Positions 1 to 9,110 of a stretch of 64,000 nt of DNA are shown one piece after another. The DNA is taken from the NCBI GenBank assembly GCA_024742475.1, contig JANSYI010000001.1, positions 434,001 to 498,000 on the forward strand, in the 5' to 3' direction. The first letter of the stretch is position 1; the number at the start of each line of letters is the position of its first letter. Source of the stretch: a bacterium. GTDB lineage: Bacteria > Myxococcota_A > Polyangia > Nannocystales > Nannocystaceae. The translations under genes and the position numbers were made by a program. A model generated the notes under the pieces. That model saw only the letters and a list, made by a program, of their open reading frames with translations, had not been told where the DNA came from and did not search any database.

Positions 1-2
1 AA

Positions 3-2996
3 GTCGAGCAGGGCATCGTGCTCGCCGTCGAAGAGTCGGTGCGCGGTCTCGACGGCGTCGACCGGGTGACGGGCGCCGCCACCGAAGGCTCCGGCCAGGT
101 CTACGTCACGCTCGAGCTCGAGGCCGAGCCGACCACCGTGCTCGCCGACGTCAAGAACGCCGTCGATCGGCTCACATCGCTGCCCCAAGACGCCGAGCGC
201 CCGATCGTCAGCCTGGTGACCAACAAGTTCGAGGTCATCTCGGTCGTCCTGCACGGCGACCTCGCGCCCGGCCAGCTGCGCATGCTCGGCGAGAAGGTCC
301 GCGACGACCTCGTGGCCGATCCGGGCATCACCTCCGCCGAGCTGGTCGGCGCGCCCGCCCACGAGCTCAGCATTGAGATCCCCCAAGCCCAGCTGCGCAC
401 CCACGGGCTCACCCTGGATGACGTCGCCAATATGATTCGCGCGACGTCGGTCGAGCTGGCCGGAGGCTCGGTCCGCACCGAAGGCGGCGAGGTCCTGCTC
501 CGCACCGCGGAGAAGCGCTACGGCGTTCGCGAGTTCGAGGCGCTTCCCCTACTGACCGGGAGCACCGGCACCGAGCTGACGCTGGGGCAGATCGCCAACA
601 TCCGCGAGGCCTTCGCCGAGACCGACGAGCTCGCCTACTGGGGCAACGAGCCCGCGATGATGATCAAGGTCTTCCGCACGGGGGAGCAGACACCGCTGGA
701 CGTCGCCGCCGTGGTTCGAGAGCACCTCGACCGGCTCGAGGACGAGCTCCCGGCGGGCGTCACGGCCGACACCTGGCTGGACTGGTCCGAGCTCTACCAG
801 CAGCGCGTCGACCTGCTGCTGCGCAACGCCGCAATCGGCCTGGTGCTCGTCCTGCTGATCTTGGGCCTCTTCCTCGAGCTGCGGCTGGCGGTCTGGGTGA
901 CCATGGGCATTCCCGTCAGCTTCCTCGGCGCGGTTCTGTTCATGCCCACGCTCGATGTGACGGTGAACATGATCTCGCTGTTCGCGTTCATCGTCGTGCT
1001 CGGCATGGTCGTCGACGACGCCATCGTGGTGGGCGAGAACATCTACGAGATGCGGCAGCGCGGCGTGCCCCCGCTGCAGGCGGCGGTCGATGGAGCCCGG
1101 CAAGTGGCCGCCCCGGTGTGCTTTGCCATCGCCACCTCGGTGGCCTCCTTCGCCCCGCTCGCGTTCGTGCCGGGCATGAGCGGCAAGCTCTACCGCGTGA
1201 TTCCAGCGATCGTGATCTCCGTGCTGATCATCTCGCTGGTCGAGTCGCTGTGGGTGCTCCCAGCCCACCTCGCCGCGCTGAAGGATCCCAAGGCCACCGG
1301 CCTGTACGCGGCGGTGCACCGCCAGCAGCAGAAGGTTCGCTTCGCGCTCGAGCGCTTCATCGAGCGCGCCTACGGCCCGTCGCTGGGCGTGGTCCTTCGC
1401 TGGCGCTACACCGCCTTTGCCACGGGCGTGGGCATGCTTATCGCCGCAGGCGGCTGGGTCGCGGGCGGTCACACCCCGTTCCGCTTCATGCCCGACATCG
1501 CCGGCGACGTGACGATCTGCGACGTACAGATGCCGTTTGGCACCCCTGTCGCGCAGACCGAGCGGATCCGCCGCGAGATGCTGCGCGTTGCCGAAGAGAT
1601 CCTCGCGGAAAACGGGGAAGACGGCATCGTCCGCGGCGTGTTCAGCCAGGTCGGCACCCCCCTGCCCGGCGACCCCGCGCAGGCCATGGTCGCGGTTCCC
1701 GGTGGTCACCTGGCCAACGTGCAGGTCTTCTTCGTCGACGCGGGCGAGCGAACCTTGCAGAGCCAGGCGTTCCTCGACGAGTGGCGGCGGCGACTCGGGC
1801 AGATCGCGGGCGCCGAGAAGCTCACATTCAGTAGCGCGCTCGGCCCCAGCCCCGGCGCGCCGGTCAACGTCGAGCTGCAACACGACGACATGGAGGTGCT
1901 CGACGACGCCTCCCGAGCGCTCGCGGCCCAGCTTCAGGAGTTTCCCGCGGTCTACGACGTCGACGATGGGTTCGCGCTCGGCAAGGCGCAGCTCGAGCTG
2001 AGCATGTCCCCCGAGGGCACGAGCCTGGGCATGGCCACCGCCGACGTCGCACGCCAGGTTCGTTCCTCGTTCTACGGCGCCGAGGCCCTGCGTCAGCAGG
2101 AGGGGCGCAACGAGGTCCGCGTGCTCGTGCGCCTGCCCGCCGAGGAGCGCCGCAGCATTCACGACGTCGAGACGCTCATGCTCCGCACCCCGACCGGGGG
2201 TGACGTCCCACTCACCGAGGTCGCCGACATCGACAGTGGCCGCTCTCGCCCGTCGATCCTGCGCGCCGAGGGGCGCCGCATGGTGCCGGTCACCGCCCAG
2301 GTGCGCCCCGACACCAGCCCTGACGCCGTCCTCGCTGCCCTGAAGGAAGGGCCACTGCCCGAGCTGCAGGCGCGGTTTCCCGGCCTCACCTACGAGTTCG
2401 GCGGGGCCGCACGCGAGCAGGCAAAGTCGATGGGCAGCCTCTCGCGCGGCGGCATGTTGGCGATGATCGCCATCTTCGGCCTGCTCGCCGTCCCGTTCCG
2501 CAGCTACGCGCAGCCGATCATCGTGATGAGCGCGATTCCCTTCGGCTTCATTGGGGCGCTCATCGGTCACGTGATCATGGGGTTCGAGCTCAGCATGATC
2601 AGCGTCATGGGCCTCATCGCGCTGGCCGGCGTCGTGGTCAACGACTCCCTCGTGCTCATCGACGCGGCCAACGGCTACCGGCGCGAGGGCAAGAGCGCTT
2701 TCGAGGCGATTCACGCCGCGGGCATCCGCCGATTCCGGCCCATCCTGCTCACGTCGCTCACCACGTTCTTCGGGCTGATCCCGATGATCACCGAGACCAG
2801 CGTGCAGGCGCGCTTCTTGGTGCCGATGGCGATCAGCCTCGGCTTCGGCGTCCTGTTTGCCACCTTCATCATCCTGCTGCTCGTCCCGGCCTTCTACATG
2901 ATGCTCGAGGACGTGCTGGGCATCGCGCGACGCGTCGCAGCGCCCCGGCGCGTCGGCGAGCCGACGACCGTGCCCGCCGAAGCGCCCGGAGAATAG
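3..2996 (+). CDS. RND efflux permease, 5'-truncated by window edge
   Basis: Inner-membrane proton-driven efflux pump subunit of the AcrB/HAE1-like RND family. The reading frame is open from base 3, so the true start lies outside the window; about 997 residues are visible of a usual 1,020-1,050. The visible start is the porter-domain motif VRGLDGVDRVTG. Paired acidic residues in the fourth membrane helix lie near visible residue 335 (VVDDAIVVGEN), and the repeat-related helix carries VVVNDSLVLIDAAN near residue 880. Twelve-helix architecture and two periplasmic porter regions (about 30-280 and 490-780) fit the family. The membrane-fusion partner would be expected upstream, outside the window. 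The gene is followed after 13 bases by a convergent gene. The family is certain; the substrate (drug, metal or lipid) is not readable. Confidence 0.95.
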   Translation, partial: VEQGIVLAVEESVRGLDGVDRVTGAATEGSGQVYVTLELEAEPTTVLADVKNAVDRLTSLPQDAERPIVSLVTNKFEVISVVLHGDLAPGQLRMLGEKVRDDLVADPGITSAELVGAPAHELSIEIPQAQLRTHGLTLDDVANMIRATSVELAGGSVRTEGGEVLLRTAEKRYGVREFEALPLLTGSTGTELTLGQIANIREAFAETDELAYWGNEPAMMIKVFRTGEQTPLDVAAVVREHLDRLEDELPAGVTADTWLDWSELYQQRVDLLLRNAAIGLVLVLLILGLFLELRLAVWVTMGIPVSFLGAVLFMPTLDVTVNMISLFAFIVVLGMVVDDAIVVGENIYEMRQRGVPPLQAAVDGARQVAAPVCFAIATSVASFAPLAFVPGMSGKLYRVIPAIVISVLIISLVESLWVLPAHLAALKDPKATGLYAAVHRQQQKVRFALERFIERAYGPSLGVVLRWRYTAFATGVGMLIAAGGWVAGGHTPFRFMPDIAGDVTICDVQMPFGTPVAQTERIRREMLRVAEEILAENGEDGIVRGVFSQVGTPLPGDPAQAMVAVPGGHLANVQVFFVDAGERTLQSQAFLDEWRRRLGQIAGAEKLTFSSALGPSPGAPVNVELQHDDMEVLDDASRALAAQLQEFPAVYDVDDGFALGKAQLELSMSPEGTSLGMATADVARQVRSSFYGAEALRQQEGRNEVRVLVRLPAEERRSIHDVETLMLRTPTGGDVPLTEVADIDSGRSRPSILRAEGRRMVPVTAQVRPDTSPDAVLAALKEGPLPELQARFPGLTYEFGGAAREQAKSMGSLSRGGMLAMIAIFGLLAVPFRSYAQPIIVMSAIPFGFIGALIGHVIMGFELSMISVMGLIALAGVVVNDSLVLIDAANGYRREGKSAFEAIHAAGIRRFRPILLTSLTTFFGLIPMITETSVQARFLVPMAISLGFGVLFATFIILLLVPAFYMMLEDVLGIARRVAAPRRVGEPTTVPAEAPGE

Positions 2997-3009
2997 CCGT
3001 CCGCCGCCC

Positions 3010-4587
3010 TCAGGGCACCGAAGCCCCAGCCCAGTGCTGCCCGCGGCGGCTCTTGCCGTCGATGTCGAGCCTGGGCGCGCACAGCTCGTCGCCGGGCAAC
3101 GCGCTCACGTCCGATTCGCACGTCTGCGGCCCGTCGATCATGAACAGATCGCGGGGCATCAGCTCGAGCCGATATCCGTCGCGGTAGTCGCCCTCGACCC
3201 CGGCGTCACCGAGCACGTTGCGGGCTTCGGTCAGCAGGCACTCGTCCGAGATCAACGTCGAGAACGCGGGGCCCTCGAGCAGACCGACGATGCTGTCCCG
3301 AATGCCGACGATCGAGTCGGCGCCCTCGCCGGAGCAATCCAGCCAAAGTGCCGCAGCGTTGTCGATGATCGTGGACGCCTCGATGTCGAGGTTGCTCTCG
3401 TCGAGCGCCGTGTACACCGGCCCAACCGTCCCCGCGACCACGGTGTTGCGCAGGTAGGTGAAGGCGCCGTCCGAGCGGATGCCCTCGGCGTTGTCGAACA
3501 GTTCGGTGCTGTCGGCGAACAGCCGCGTCGTGCGGTCGAGCAGTGCGACCGGACCCGCCGTGCCTTCGACCCGCACGTGGTCGAGATAGAGCACGGCCTG
3601 TTCGGGAGAGTCCTTCGACTCGCTCAGCAGCGAGAACACGGGCGACTCGTCGGGGGAGCGGATCACGGGAGGCTCGCCGGGACCCGAGGGTCGCAACACA
3701 ATCGACTTGCCCGCGAACTGCAGCGCCTCTTCGTAGACCACCCCGGGAGCGAGGAGGATCGTGCCCACGCTGACGTCGTTGGGGCCGGCCTTGAACGGGA
3801 TCTCCTCGAGCGCGCGCCCGATGGTGAGGAAGGGGCTCTCGCGCGAGCCGTCTCCAGAGTCGAGGCCGACGCTCGATACGTAGTAGATGCGGTCCTCTGG
3901 CACGCACAGCCCTCGCCGAAGGTCACAGCCCGAAGGTGCGCAGGCGTCCTTCTCGGGGTCGCACGCCGTGGGATCGCAGTCCTCGGGCAGGAGGCATGCC
4001 GCGCTGCAGGCATCGTCGATGCAGTTGGGGGCGTCGGCCGAGCACCCGGTGTGCCGCGAGGCCACGAGCGGGTCGGTCGTGGGCGTGCACGGGACGCAGC
4101 TGCCCCCGTCGCACAGGAGACCCTCGCCCACCGACTCGGAACACTCGGTGTCGCTCGTACACGGCACGCACTCCCCGTCGACGCAGATCGGGGTTTCGCC
4201 CTCGCACGCGCAGCTGTCGGTGGTGTCGGTGGCGTCGGGGTCGTCGGTGGTGCCCGTCGACGACGCCGGCGTCTGCGTGTCGGTGCCGGAGCCCTCGGTG
4301 GTGGCCTCGGTCCCCGCTGCGCAGTCGCTGCGGGTGTTGGCGTCGAGCTTACCGCCGCAAGGGCTGTAGCAGGCCATGTCGGTGGGCTGATCCGCGACAC
4401 ATCCGGTGCGGTTGTCGACCTCGTCGTAGAGGCCGCATCCGTCGAGCGCGCAGTAGGGCGTGGACGGGTCGGCGGCCGCACACGATGCGTTGCCCGAGCG
4501 GGCGGCGCAGTGCTCCTCGTTGGTGAAGCTGAACGGGCAGCCCGTCATCAGGCCCAGCCAGATCGCTGCCAGTGGCGCACGCCGCAT
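3010..4587 (-). CDS. Cys-rich lipoprotein with right-handed beta-helix domain
   Basis: Predicted outer-surface lipoprotein of 525 residues. Start chosen at the ATG that gives MRRAPLAAIW and a lipobox ending MTGC (Cys17); the open frame extends upstream but only over the coding region of the previous gene. Residues 18-110 are Cys-rich, followed by a Ser/Thr/Asp linker, then repeated small Cys modules (CxxxxCxxG type) to about residue 230. The C-terminal half begins with YYVSSVGLDSGDG and SPFLTIGRALEEI, the usual opening of secreted parallel beta-helix (pectate-lyase-like, DUF1565) domains, and continues with repeats containing short beta-strand and Asn/Asp turns. It overlaps the upstream gene by one base (TAATG), so the two are probably translated together. 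The ligand is unknown. Confidence 0.85.
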   Translation of the reverse strand: MRRAPLAAIWLGLMTGCPFSFTNEEHCAARSGNASCAAADPSTPYCALDGCGLYDEVDNRTGCVADQPTDMACYSPCGGKLDANTRSDCAAGTEATTEGSGTDTQTPASSTGTTDDPDATDTTDSCACEGETPICVDGECVPCTSDTECSESVGEGLLCDGGSCVPCTPTTDPLVASRHTGCSADAPNCIDDACSAACLLPEDCDPTACDPEKDACAPSGCDLRRGLCVPEDRIYYVSSVGLDSGDGSRESPFLTIGRALEEIPFKAGPNDVSVGTILLAPGVVYEEALQFAGKSIVLRPSGPGEPPVIRSPDESPVFSLLSESKDSPEQAVLYLDHVRVEGTAGPVALLDRTTRLFADSTELFDNAEGIRSDGAFTYLRNTVVAGTVGPVYTALDESNLDIEASTIIDNAAALWLDCSGEGADSIVGIRDSIVGLLEGPAFSTLISDECLLTEARNVLGDAGVEGDYRDGYRLELMPRDLFMIDGPQTCESDVSALPGDELCAPRLDIDGKSRRGQHWAGASVP

Positions 4588-5378
4588 TAGAAGCGCCCTC
4601 CCACCGAAACCGTCGCGCCACCTCCGGGCAGGATGCTGATCCGAGCCTGGCGCCGCCGCTTGCGGTCGACGCCGTAGAGGATTCCGCCCGTCACCGCGCT
4701 GGCCACACCCACGCCGATCAAGCCGAACCCGGGGGGGCGAAAGTCCACTCCCTCCTGCTCGAGCGCACCGGGGCGCGTGTCGAACGAACGGCCCTGGACC
4801 ACGAAGATCACCCCGACCACCGCCGTGGCCGCGCCCGCGACCATGAGGCCAATGCCCGCCTTGCCCATTGGACCGGCCCGGCCGCCACGGTCGTGGGTCC
4901 CGTCGGGGTCTTGCAGGCGGGGTTTTGGCGGCGGCGGCTCGGCTGCCGGCTCGGCTGCCGACGCGTCGTCGGTCGCCTGGGCCGCCGCGAGCGGGGGCAG
5001 GCACTTGTCGACCGCCGCCCCGATGGCGTCGAGCAGCGCCGCCTCGTCGCAGCCTTCGCAGTCCGCCTCGGTCTTCGTCTGCTCGAGCGTCTGGTCGCCT
5101 TGCTCGGCGTAGACGTCGTAGTGGTACCCGCCGCCGGGCAGCGGCTCGACTTCGACGTGAATGAGGCCGTCCTGCAGCGTCTTGCGGGGCAACACTTCGG
5201 CCTTGCGGAGCCGAGCGCCGAGCACCGTGTCGACGCGCTCTTGCAGGCCATCGCCGTCGGTGTCCTCAGCCTCGACCTCGAGCGAGGCCCTCAACGGCTT
5301 CGTCGGCGGGTCCTCGGCAAGGGCCTGCGCAGGGGCGAGAGCCACGGCCAGCACGGCCCAGAGCGACGTCCTCCTCAT
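4587..5378 (-). CDS. secreted/membrane protein of unknown function
   Basis: A 263-residue protein starting at the internal ATG MRRTSLWAVL, which gives a clean signal peptide ending near AQALAED; the longer frame adds only 12 unlikely residues. Residues 25-130 form a putative periplasmic domain containing DTDGDGLQERVD and a CEGC pair, similar in style to myxobacterial PEGA-neighbour proteins. Two hydrophobic helices follow near residues 180-200 (IGLMVAGAATAVVGVIF) and 215-240, then a basic tail (RKRRRQAR). It lies immediately upstream of the beta-helix lipoprotein and overlaps it by one base, suggesting one transcript. No family was recognised with confidence. Confidence 0.8.
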   Translation of the reverse strand: MRRTSLWAVLAVALAPAQALAEDPPTKPLRASLEVEAEDTDGDGLQERVDTVLGARLRKAEVLPRKTLQDGLIHVEVEPLPGGGYHYDVYAEQGDQTLEQTKTEADCEGCDEAALLDAIGAAVDKCLPPLAAAQATDDASAAEPAAEPPPPKPRLQDPDGTHDRGGRAGPMGKAGIGLMVAGAATAVVGVIFVVQGRSFDTRPGALEQEGVDFRPPGFGLIGVGVASAVTGGILYGVDRKRRRQARISILPGGGATVSVGGRF

Positions 5379-5566
5379 CCCCGCCACCTTAGCGAGGCTC
5401 GTCGGCTCTCCCAAGCAGTTGCAGATTCGGGGGTCAGGTCAGATCCGGCCGCGCGGTCGCCGAGCGCCTCGCGCGGCGCCCATCGCGGTCATCTATGGGA
5501 GCCATAGACGCCCTGCATGGAGTTCAACGCTACAGTTGGCTGCCCACGTCGTCGTCGGTCCCGCTC

Positions 5567-6676
5567 ATGAAACGCAGACTCGTCCTCGCCCCCCTCCTGG
5601 CCCTGTGTGGCTGCGACCAGGTCCAGCGCATCGATGAGGCGGGAGGTTCGGGTTCGGAGGGCGCGGTCCCCCCGGCTGTTCAGCAGCGCCTCACCCAAAG
5701 CTGCGCGATCCCCAGCTGCCACGTGTCGGGCTCGGTCGCGCCCGACCTGTCGGAGGCATCGGGCGGCGCGTGGGTCAGCCAGTCGGGAGCCGGCGGCCCC
5801 TACGTCACCTTCGGCGACGTCGAGAACAGCTTCTTGGTCGAGAAGCTCTTCGAGGCGCCGAGCGTGGGCAGCCAGATGCCGCTGCCACCGGGCGTGCTCG
5901 AGGCCGTCGACCTCGCCCTCATCGTCGGCTGGGTCGCGGGCGTCGACTTCCCCGATGACGGCACCGGCTCGGGCGGCGGCGAAGTCAGCTACAGCGCCGA
6001 CGTGCGGCCCATCTTCGCGGCGAAGGGCTGCCTTGCGTGCCACCACGACGACTCGGCCGTCGACGTGGACATCGTCGACCCGTTCAGCGAACCCAACGGC
6101 CTGGTCGGCTCCGTCAACACGTGGGCAGAGGCGTATCCCGAGGGCGGCACGCCCATGCTCAACGTCGAGCCCGGCGACCCGGACGAGAGCTTCCTGATCG
6201 ACAAGCTGGCCGACCCCTACGTCGTCGACCCCGCGATCGGAGGGGCTGCGATGCCGCTGAACCTCGAGCCACTGACCGACCAAGAGCTCGCCGACCTGCG
6301 GGCGTGGATCGACGCGGGCGCCAACGACGACGCCACCTTCGAAGACGTCATCCGCCCGATCTTCGGCGACGAGACGCGCCTGGGCGCGCGCGGGGGCAAG
6401 TGCACCTACTGCCACCACTCCTTCGGCGGCCAGCCGCCCAACCTATCCGACCCGTTCGATCCGGACACGGGCGCGGTGGGAGTGCCCAGCCTCTTCGACG
6501 CAGACTCGATGATCATCGAGCCCGGCAACGCGGAGGGGAGCATCTTGGTCCAGAAGGTCGAAGCGACCGAGGCCGGCGCGGTCGGTGGCCCCATGCCGCC
6601 GACGTACGAACCGCTGACCGACGACGAGCTGGACACCGTACGGGCGTGGGTCGAAGCCGGCGCGCCGGACAACTGA
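5567..6676 (+). CDS. c-type cytochrome-like lipoprotein with three haem-type repeats
   Basis: 369 residues, starting at ATG MKRRLVLAPL with lipobox ALCGC. Three repeated units of about 115 residues each contain a Cys-His motif: CAIPSCH near residue 48, CLACHHD near residue 155 and CTYCHHS near residue 280. The last two are canonical CxxCH sites; the first is CxxxxCH and may not bind haem normally. Each unit ends with the same pattern (SFLxxKL, MPL, DxxLxxxxxWxxAG), the hallmark of planctomycete/myxobacterial PSCyt-type cytochrome domains. It is probably a periplasm-facing lipid-anchored redox or scaffold protein. It is convergent with the next gene, with an 18-base gap holding a hairpin. Confidence 0.85.
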   Translation: MKRRLVLAPLLALCGCDQVQRIDEAGGSGSEGAVPPAVQQRLTQSCAIPSCHVSGSVAPDLSEASGGAWVSQSGAGGPYVTFGDVENSFLVEKLFEAPSVGSQMPLPPGVLEAVDLALIVGWVAGVDFPDDGTGSGGGEVSYSADVRPIFAAKGCLACHHDDSAVDVDIVDPFSEPNGLVGSVNTWAEAYPEGGTPMLNVEPGDPDESFLIDKLADPYVVDPAIGGAAMPLNLEPLTDQELADLRAWIDAGANDDATFEDVIRPIFGDETRLGARGGKCTYCHHSFGGQPPNLSDPFDPDTGAVGVPSLFDADSMIIEPGNAEGSILVQKVEATEAGAVGGPMPPTYEPLTDDELDTVRAWVEAGAPDN

Positions 6677-6679
6677 ACC

Positions 6680-6693
6680 GCACCCAGGGGTGC
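6680..6693. terminator. short palindrome between convergent genes
   Basis: GCACCC-AG-GGGTGC is a perfect inverted repeat that fills most of the gap between two converging stop codons. It is positioned like a bidirectional terminator but has no T-run on either side, so termination is inferred from position only. Confidence 0.4.
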
Positions 6694-6694
6694 T

Positions 6695-7549
6695 TCAGAA
6701 GCAGTCGACCGGGGCGATCGCGACCAACGACGCGTGCAGCGTGTCGGCCTCGGCCATCGCCGCCTTCACGCGCGCGAGCTTGCCTTCGATCTTTGCTCTG
6801 TGCGCCTCGACCTCTGCGGGCGAAAGCGGAACCTTTTCGACGCAGTCGGGCGGGATGCCGTCGCCTTGGTACTCGCCGTAGACGCACTTGCGCACCTGCC
6901 CCTGCTCCAAGGCGTGCACGACCTCGTCACGCAAACCCGTCCACGCTGCAAGCGTCTCGTCCCTCAGCGCGGCCGGGGACACACGGACCCGCTTCAGCCA
7001 AACCCACGGGTCCTCGTCGCTCGTATGGAAGAACTCCTGCTCGGCGACCCTCCACGTGTACCGGAGCCCAATCGTGAACTTCGCCTCGGGGTCGCCCGGG
7101 CGAGCGAACGTCACGAAGGCGTGCTCACCGAGGATCCGCTTCCCGTTGCTCGACACGGACACCGAAGTGCTCCACCCCTGCGCCCGCCGCTCACCGACGG
7201 ACACCTGCACGCCGAAGGTGTCATGCGAGGTCGCGCCCTCCTTGGGGTAGTGCAGCGTGCCGACGCTGGCCCAACGCGCGCCGGGCTCGTCGCGACGCTG
7301 CGGCCGGGTACACGACCCATCCCAGGTGCACCAATGCCCCGCGATGAAGTTGCCGCGGACCTCGAGCGGCCGCTGCGTCCAACCCGTCCGCTCGGCAAAG
7401 CAGGCGAACGCGGCGTCGAAGCGCGCATCTTCGGCCGGCAGCTCGAACCGAAGCTGACCGCGCGCCACGGTCTGGGGTGCCTCTGGCTCGACCGATGCCG
7501 CCGAACACGACGCGAGGACCACCGCGCCGATCAGCGCGTGCGGTCTCAT
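6695..7549 (-). CDS. lipoprotein of unknown function
   Basis: 284 residues. The ATG MRPHALIGAVVLASC gives a short signal with Cys15 as the lipidation site; the longer frame reads back into the preceding regulator gene. The body has two Cys-containing loops (CFAERTGW, CTWDGSCTR) and a C-terminal helix with VEAHRAKIEGKLARVKAAMAEAD. No conserved enzyme motif was seen. Its start codon overlaps the stop of the LysR-type regulator by four bases (ATGA), so it is very likely translationally coupled to that regulator, which is unusual for a lipoprotein and suggests it could be part of the regulated function. Confidence 0.8.
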   Translation of the reverse strand: MRPHALIGAVVLASCSAASVEPEAPQTVARGQLRFELPAEDARFDAAFACFAERTGWTQRPLEVRGNFIAGHWCTWDGSCTRPQRRDEPGARWASVGTLHYPKEGATSHDTFGVQVSVGERRAQGWSTSVSVSSNGKRILGEHAFVTFARPGDPEAKFTIGLRYTWRVAEQEFFHTSDEDPWVWLKRVRVSPAALRDETLAAWTGLRDEVVHALEQGQVRKCVYGEYQGDGIPPDCVEKVPLSPAEVEAHRAKIEGKLARVKAAMAEADTLHASLVAIAPVDCF

Positions 7550-8478
7550 GACCTGCCCTCTGAAGACAGAGTCTCTGCGAACCACGGGACGGCGAAGTCC
7601 GCGAACGCACGCACCTTGGCGGGCATGAACTCGCGGGTGGGAAAGATGAGCGCCAGCGGGGTGCGCACGGGTGGAAGCTCGGGCAACAGCTGCACCAGCT
7701 CGCCTTTGCGCAGGCTCTCCTCGGCGATGAAGCGAGGCAGGAAGCCCACGCCTGCGCCCCCGACGGCGGCCGCATGCACGAAGCCGAACTCGTCGCCGGT
7801 CACCCCACCGTACACGACGATGGGCTCACCGTCTGCGTCGTCCCACGGGAGGGTCATCTGGCCGTGGTTGCCGCGAAAGAGCACCCAGGGGAGCGTTGCG
7901 ACCTCGGCCAGCGTCGTGGGCGTCCCGTGGTCGGCGAGAAACGACGGCGAGGCGACCACTGCACCCTGGCCCCCTTCGACCTTGCGGGCGAGCAGCGAGC
8001 TGTCCTGCAGCTCCCCCGCCCGGAGCGCGACGTCATAACCCTCGCGCACGAGATCGACCCGCCGCTGGGTGATCGTCGCGTGGACCTCCACCTTGGGGAA
8101 CGCGGCCCGGAACTCGGCCGTCAGGCTGCCCAGCAATCCGCCGAGATCGACCGGGCCCGTCAGGCGCAGAGAACCGCTCGGCTCGTCTTGCACCTCGCGG
8201 ACCGCGTCCTCGGCCGCCTTGAGGCCATCGAGCGCCTCGGAGACCCGCTCGTGGTAGCGCTCGCCGACCTCGGTCAACGCCAACCGACGGGTCGAGCGCT
8301 GCAGCAGCCGAGCACCGAGGCGCTGCTCGAGCGACGCGACGCGGCGGCTGACGCTGGACTTGGCGACGCCCAGCCGAGTCGCGGCCGCGCTGAAGCTCCC
8401 GTACGAGACGACGGCGGTGAACGCTTCGATCTCGGTGAACGAAGGCGCGTCGGAGGGGCGGCCAGGGGTCGAGCTCAA
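7546..8478 (-). CDS. LysR-family transcriptional regulator
   Basis: 310-residue DNA-binding regulator. The N-terminal winged helix-turn-helix spans about residues 12-72 and carries the family pattern AFTAVVSYGSFSAAATRLGV followed by KSSVSRRVASLE and LLQRSTRRLALTE. The remaining 220 residues match the periplasmic-binding-protein-like effector domain (SGSLRLTGP, VEVHATITQRRVDLVREGYDVALRAG). Length is typical. Such proteins act as tetramers on a promoter near their own gene and respond to a small molecule. Here the downstream gene is a lipoprotein overlapping by four bases; there is no divergent partner, since the upstream neighbour is another minus-strand lipoprotein. The target genes are not evident. 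Confidence 0.95.
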   Translation of the reverse strand: MSSTPGRPSDAPSFTEIEAFTAVVSYGSFSAAATRLGVAKSSVSRRVASLEQRLGARLLQRSTRRLALTEVGERYHERVSEALDGLKAAEDAVREVQDEPSGSLRLTGPVDLGGLLGSLTAEFRAAFPKVEVHATITQRRVDLVREGYDVALRAGELQDSSLLARKVEGGQGAVVASPSFLADHGTPTTLAEVATLPWVLFRGNHGQMTLPWDDADGEPIVVYGGVTGDEFGFVHAAAVGGAGVGFLPRFIAEESLRKGELVQLLPELPPVRTPLALIFPTREFMPAKVRAFADFAVPWFAETLSSEGRS

Positions 8479-8522
8479 CGGCGCGAGGATATCGAGCCAA
8501 CCCCCGTCGCATCAAACCGGGG

Positions 8523-9104
8523 CTACAGCGACACGCAGACGACGCTGCACTGGCATTCCTCGTCGGGGACCTCCGGCGGACACACCGGGCACAGCGGCAC
8601 GCACAGGTCCCCTTCGGGGCAGTCGCAGACAGGCACCTCGGCGTCGTCTTCGGCGCCGCCACCGTCTCGGCCGCCATCATCGTCGCCGTCGCCGCCTCCG
8701 CCCGGCACGTCCGTGCCCGTCGGGGTCGGCAGCGACTGCTGCGTCGGCTCCACGCACATCCCCATGCACGCGTCCTCGCAGTCGTCGCCTTCGCGGCAGC
8801 CCGAGTAGCAGGCAGACTGGTCGCACGTCATCCCCGACGGGCAGTCGTCGACCTCCTCGCACAGCACCGGAACGAGCGGATCGGGCCCCTCGCCGCCGCA
8901 GACCTCGACCTTGTCCTCGCAGCAGTCTCCATGCTCCGCACACGCCTCGTCGCACCAGCAGTTGCCCTCGGCCGTGGCCTCGCCGCAGGCGTCGGCGCAT
9001 GACCCAACGACGCCGTCGGCGAGCCCCAACCCGCGCTGCGCGACTTCGGGCTCGACCTCGCAGCCGCCCAGACAAAGCACCAGCACCGCCATCCATCCCC
9101 GCAT
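8523..9104 (-). CDS. lipoprotein with somatomedin-B-like Cys module
   Basis: 193 residues. Start placed at ATG MRGWMAVLVLCLGGC, giving a lipobox with Cys15; a GTG two codons upstream is possible. Residues 35-70 hold a compact eight-Cys pattern (CxxxCGEA, then CWCDEAC, then GDCCED, then C) that looks like a somatomedin B fold. A second Cys-rich stretch (CPSGMTCDQSACYSGC) follows, then a Gly/Asp-rich linker of about 25 residues and a third Cys cluster at the C-terminus (CDCPEGDLC, CQCSVVC). It is probably a surface-exposed disulfide-stabilised protein. A perfect hairpin sits just upstream of the start. A second gene at 57237-58304 carries the same module. Confidence 0.8.
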   Translation of the reverse strand: MRGWMAVLVLCLGGCEVEPEVAQRGLGLADGVVGSCADACGEATAEGNCWCDEACAEHGDCCEDKVEVCGGEGPDPLVPVLCEEVDDCPSGMTCDQSACYSGCREGDDCEDACMGMCVEPTQQSLPTPTGTDVPGGGGDGDDDGGRDGGGAEDDAEVPVCDCPEGDLCVPLCPVCPPEVPDEECQCSVVCVSL

Positions 9105-9110
9105 CCCCAC

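Noticed and set aside
549..2714. Long minus-strand open frame of 721 codons opposite the RND gene
   Set aside because: Antisense shadow: its residues are mostly Arg, Gly, Ala, His and Asp as expected of opposite-strand reading of GC-rich code, and the RND motifs on the other strand are clear.
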